Assembly: GCA_024180945.1 (NCBI GenBank)
Contig: JAKSGN010000007.1
Span: 2,418,001 to 2,482,000, forward strand
DNA length: 64,000 bases
Direction: 5' to 3'
From: Macrophomina tecta
Taxonomy: Eukaryota > Ascomycota > Dothideomycetes > Botryosphaeriales > Botryosphaeriaceae
Within the stretch, counting starts at the first letter, position 1. Each line of letters opens with the position of its first letter. Positions 60,033 through 64,000 of this stretch are shown piece after piece. Position numbers and translations under genes: made by a program. The notes beneath the pieces were generated by a model. That model ran no database searches and was not told the origin of the DNA. It worked only from the letters and a program-made list of their open reading frames with translations.

Positions 60033-60941
60033 TGCAAGAAAAGCAAGAGTTCCAAGGTCAACCCAGTACCAAAATTCCTTCATAACGGCACCGAAGAAGC
60101 CTCAAGCGCGCCGGATATTCCCCCCTCCTCCCGTGATTATCCTCCAGATGGACCCATCGCGCTCAGCAACATCGTCACCTCATCAGACTACCCGGACGAG
60201 CCCTTGAATTCACCGCTCATCCCCACCTTCGACATCTCAATCCACAACACGCACAACTGGACGCTGGACAACACCCAGACCAAAAGCGCACGACTCGGTG
60301 TCTGGGCGTCTTTCTGCCAGGTCATCGTGGGTGTGGGCGGCGAGGGCAATGTTGGCTGGGCGAGGAGCATCAGCCACTTGTGGTAAGTCCGCAACATGCG
60401 CACCTGCACATTTATGCCGTCTCAGTCCTTCATCGAGGCGCCAGTGCATAATGAGAGAGTCCAGGAGTACGTCTTGATGAACAAGTTCCGGCAAAGGATT
60501 TACGTGATCACTGAAATCAAGATTGCTATAGGGGCCAGGGGATTCACTTCCTACATGCAGGAACGGAGCTTTGATGCGAGTCCCAGCGTCGATGCAACGG
60601 TCATGAGCGTCACAATCGCAACTGGCCCGCAGTTTGAGACGAAGGGAGGCAATAATACTGCCGTAGAGTTCGAAGACGCAGATGATTTTGTGTTTGTCTT
60701 CAGCATGCGTCAAATCAAGGCGAAGAAGACTGGTGAGGTGAAGCTGGAAAATTTCAAAGATGGTGACTTCTTCCGTTTGGGTGATCCCACCGGGAAGTTG
60801 CATGCCAGTGATCAGGATCAGTTTCACGCTGTTGGGCTTGCAGATGACGACGCTGGTGGAGGTGAGTTCGGCCTTGAGGAGATGGATGCAATTGAGGACA
60901 AAAATGGCGAGAGATGTATCTGTATCAAGCTTGAGAAGTGA
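60033..60941 (+). pseudogene. Fungal family of unknown function (GNI-motif type), broken by an in-frame stop
   Basis: Frame open from 60033: SAPDIPPSSRDYPPDGPIAL then SNIVTSSDYPDEPLNS corresponds to the family pattern 'GPxxLGNIIxxPxxPxxxLN'. Next come LGVWASFCQVIVGVGGEGNV and, after an in-frame TAA (60384-60386), TCTFMPSQSFIEAP, QRIYVITEIKIAIGARG and DADDFVFVFSMRQIKAKKTG, all recognisable members of the same fungal pattern (KPVYxITGxKxARGA). A GTAAGT donor begins at 60382, but the only nearby acceptor (60424) breaks the frame and deletes conserved residues, so I favour a nonsense mutation. The start codon is not certain; an upstream exon is likely. Function unknown. Confidence 0.5.
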
Positions 60942-61794
60942 TCTAGTAACAACAATGTGTATTGATTTGGAGAGAACGAATGGACAGTTTCTCACATCCG
61001 TCGAAAGTCACAGTTTCCCCACACACGACTCCCATTATTCCTTAGTTTTTATGCATGAGAAACCTACTTATCATAATTAACTAACTTGCTGTCACCCGTG
61101 TACATGATTCACCAGTACGCAATCGGTTTCTTTTACCCCTGTGTTGTCCGCCAATCCTCATACGCGACCCAGAAACGCTCCGGACACACCATTTCGGCAT
61201 ATCCTCGGCAGCCGTGCTCATATATTCACCGGCGTAATATCCTTAGCGAAGCGTATATAGTGTCGTAGAAGCTAACTCACTTACACAGTATGGGCCAAAG
61301 AAATCGCCCTTAGGCGGTATGCTACGGGGAGTTGAAGCAATCATCCGGACATGAATGTGATCAAACTGGGGGTATATTTATGTCCGTAAGACTACTTAGA
61401 CTGCAGATTAATCGTCCAGTATGGCTCTGAACGAGTCATAGCCACCCCCTGCGCGGCCTCTGAGGGCATGCCAAGACGATGTGTCCAGAGCCCTCCTGTG
61501 TGCGACCACTTCCACCTCACGTTTTCCATGTCAATCGTCTCGTCGGTACTGTTAAGGCGGCACCGGACCAAGTGCACAGATGTCTCTCTATGCTTCTGAT
61601 TGGGTCCTCCACTGAGACTACTGTGGAGGAATAGTAGCTCTGTCAACGCGCACAAGGTTCGCTTGCATTCACATTGTAGAAATTCGCGAAAAGCGCAGCA
61701 TAGTTGCGCAAGAATGAGTGCCTGAACGACGCATGAACATGTACTTATACCCGAGAACATTCGCTCCGCCCATATTACCCTCCGTGCTATCGAC
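60942..61794. other. Intergenic region
   Basis: A minus-strand frame at 61760-61392 contains MENVRWKWSHTGGLWTHRLG and may be a remnant, but I do not recognise it. Otherwise nothing seen. Confidence 0.35.
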
Positions 61795-62798
61795 CTAATC
61801 CTTCTTCTTCTCTTCCTTCTTGCCCTTCTTCTTCTTTACCCTCCCCTTGGGCCTCAACTCAGCCGCTTTCTTGCACAACTCCCTCCGTGGCAACTTCTCC
61901 AGCCACCCTTCCTCCCTCACCACCTTCCCAACCGGCAAATAATCCTTCCCCGTCTCACCACTGAAAACCTTGGCCCAACCCTCAATAACACCATCTACCT
62001 TCTTCTTCGCCTCCCTCCGCTCCTTTGCATTCCGATTCTTGATTTCCGCGGGCGAAAGTTTCGAATTGACTTCTTCATCCTCGGGCTCGTCCGTGGGGAT
62101 GTACATCTCCTCAACGCCGCGCAGATCGGGCGTCAAGTCCTCCTCGAAGCAACCCGTTACGAAGGCGCGCGCGGCGTCGCGGCCGGCGAAGAAGTGGTAG
62201 CCGCCACCGGGACCGTAGCTGTTTGGTTCGCAGGCGTTAGCTCCCCGTTGCGACACATAAGGAGGATGAGACCGTACAAATGCCTTCCGGGGCTGACATC
62301 GTAAATGGTGCCGTTCAGCGCGAGGTAAATCGGCTTTGACGGGTCCGAGCCGTCGTACGCAGCCAGCTGCTCGTCGGTCAGGAGGACGGGACCTCTCTGT
62401 ATTGTCCGCATCAGCATTCTGTCCAGCAACCCAGTCCGGTCCGACCGTTCTCCCCCAACCAACCCTCCACCCAGAACATCCCTCCCACCTCACTCACTCA
62501 AAAACCTTGACAAATCTGAGGAGGAAAAAAAGAAACGACTCACCATCCACGCCTTGATCCCATCCACCCTCGAGAACCATGGCCGCCATCCCCACAGCAC
62601 TGATTCGCCCGTGACGAACCAGCTGAGCGCGAAGCTCAGTAGCACCAGGCCACCCAGCACGCGCAGCACGTCGAGTACCGTCACCCTACCGATATCATCC
62701 GCCTCCGTGGACGACGAGCCGCGAGCCGTCGTTGTTGTCGTCTTTCTCTTCGTGTCGCTGCCCGCTCCCGACGGAGGGGCGGCTGAGGCGTCGGGCAT
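61795..62798 (-). CDS. Cytochrome b5-like heme/steroid-binding protein (MAPR, Dap1-like)
   Basis: Membrane-associated progesterone receptor type protein; relatives (PGRMC1, yeast Dap1) bind heme and support sterol-synthesis P450s at the ER. Three exons: 62798-62544, 62396-62278 and 62218-61795, 265 residues. An N-terminal disordered segment precedes a membrane helix (VLDVLRVLGGLVLLSFALSW, about 42-61). The heme domain reads LTDEQLAAYDGSDPSKPIYL, ALNGTIYDVSPGR, then HFYGPGGGYHFFAGRDAARA across the second junction, which conserves the heme Tyr region. A long charged Lys/Glu-rich tail ends KKEEKKKD. The start at 62798 is chosen because the upstream part of the frame is Pro/Arg-rich with no conservation; an upstream ATG at 63071 cannot be excluded. 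Confidence 0.92.
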
Positions 62799-64000
62799 TG
62801 TCGGTGCTCCTTCTTCGTCCGCCTGCGATTCGTGTGGAGGGCTGGATATGGATGGTGTGGTTGCTGTGCGAGCAGGCGGGGTGGCTGCTGTGTCGGCGGT
62901 CTGCGGAGGCGGGGCCGCGGAGGAAGAAAGACGACGGCGACGTCGGCGACGACAGAGGAGAAGTGTGGTGATGTGCCGGTCCCAAGGGCGAATGCACTTC
63001 AATGGCCTGGTTTCTTGAGCCGTGGAGGTAGGAGAATCGAAATAGGTGTTGCGACGTCTAGCTCCTTGCAAGCGGGAGAGCGAGGGAGCTGTCGCTCCTT
63101 CGAAGCTATCGTGAGAAACTCAGGGTCCAGAAGAGTCACTCTGAAAACCAGTAAAGAAAGGTGGCGCGGTGTCTCCGATCTCCACGAAGGAGGAGAAAGG
63201 AAAAGGAAAAGGAAAAGGAAAAGGGAAAGAGGACACGCAGACTCCGCCACGTCCGTTTCACGAGAGATGATGACGGTCTCTCTCCACCTCGTCAAACACT
63301 TCTTATCTCCGAGAGCTTCTAGAAATAAGCGAGAAAAAGAGCTCCACTGACTCGCGCAGCAGCGCCTCTGTTGTCTAACCGCCGCCTCCTCATTGGCTGC
63401 AGCCCGGCACGTCCGTCTGTGAACAGCCTCCCTCCACTTTCTTCTCTGTCCTGCATGCCACAAAAACGGCGCCTTCCCTCCTGAACCATGGTAGCGGGTC
63501 CCTACCAGCCCATGTCGATCTGCCGCTGCCTTCGGAGGTTTTTAGCTCGGCATCTCCAACTTCGTTTTGTCTCGATTTCGCGTGCACGTGTTGCGGCCCA
63601 AAAACCGCTCAAATTCGAGGAATATCTGCATAAATCCATTGTGCATGGAGCTGTTATCACAAGTATTTCGGGTACACTCCGCAAACACGTTCCACCATCA
63701 GGATACCATGCCATCCCACGTCCCATCCGGCTAGAAGCCTCCATACTAAAGATCGTACACGGCATCGTTCCAATAAACTCTACCCACTCATGATTCGCGC
63801 GCGCTTGTACATTGCGCATGTAAACCTCTCAAACGGTCTATGTTACCGCCCAAAAGAAGAAAGAACTTTCTTTTCGGTATTTAGGATTTCGATAAGCATG
63901 GCACCCCGGGTTTCTTTTTTGGTGGGTCCCTTATCAATCCCCCTCCAACCCCAATCGTCGAATTCGTCACATGATTCCAGGAATTCGACGTTTCCTTTCC
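62799..64000. other. Promoter of the MAPR gene and downstream intergenic region
   Basis: No convincing gene to the end of the window. A short AAAAGG repeat lies near 63197-63226. Open frames at 63.4-63.8 kb lack motifs. Confidence 0.45.

Noticed and set aside
60382..60424. GTAAGT...CAG segment as an intron
   Set aside because: Removal is 43 nt, breaks the frame and deletes residues that match the family; an in-frame nonsense codon fits better.

Overview
The window is nuclear DNA of a filamentous ascomycete. The evidence is short GT-AG introns (about 45-100 nt) with CTAAC/CTGAC-type branch points, moderate to high GC, long C/T-rich leaders, and protein families typical of Pezizomycotina: a GH27 alpha-galactosidase, a Sulfotransfer-type P-loop protein, an OSGIN-like flavoprotein, EBP sterol isomerase, BNI4, LSB5 and DUF7730-like proteins. 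Dothideomycetes is my guess; the sequence does not prove it.

Layout. 0.5-1.9 kb: secreted alpha-galactosidase (+). 4.4-6.3 kb: sulfotransferase-like protein (+). 7.15-7.31 kb: a tRNA-Arg(CCU) gene with two interruptions. 8-10.5 kb: AT-richer, gene-poor stretch with degraded or hypothetical minus-strand ORFs. 11.2-13.6 kb: BTB/POZ Whi2-like regulator (-). 14.8-15.7 kb: glutathione S-transferase (-), divergent from a complex I NDUFB4/B15-type subunit at 16.2-16.8 kb (+). 17.7-19.4 kb: OSGIN-like FAD/NAD(P) protein (+). 20.7-21.9 kb: EBP-family sterol isomerase (+). 23.2-29.0 kb: very large DH/PH-like scaffold protein (+). 33.7-36.0 kb: protein with an N-terminal CBM48/AMPK-type E-set domain (+). 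37.2-38.8 kb: VHS-GAT protein of the LSB5 type (+). 39.3 kb: pseudokinase fragment (-). 41.9-42.6 kb: ribosomal protein S25 (-). 45.7-48.1 kb: BNI4-like bud-neck/septum scaffold (-). 48.1-53.7 kb: GC-rich desert without a convincing gene. 55-57 kb: hypothetical membrane-protein ORFs (-). 57.3-59.6 kb: decayed TPR-subtilase gene (+). 60.0-60.9 kb: decayed member of a fungal family of unknown function (+). 61.8-62.8 kb: cytochrome b5-like MAPR/Dap1-type heme-binding protein (-).

The genes do not form an operon or an obvious biosynthetic cluster. Conserved housekeeping genes (S25, NDUFB4, EBP, LSB5, BNI4, MAPR) alternate with long non-coding stretches and two islands of gene decay (about 8-10.5 kb and 53.7-61 kb).

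The most unusual object is the tRNA-Arg(CCU) locus. Besides an ordinary 38-nt intron after position 37, the T-loop is split between positions 57 and 58 by a 54-nt segment that starts GTACGT, contains GCTAAC and ends TAG. It therefore looks like an mRNA-type (spliceosomal) intron. Removing both segments gives a 72-nt cloverleaf with fully paired acceptor, anticodon and T stems. The insertion splits the B box, so transcription and processing of this gene need explaining.
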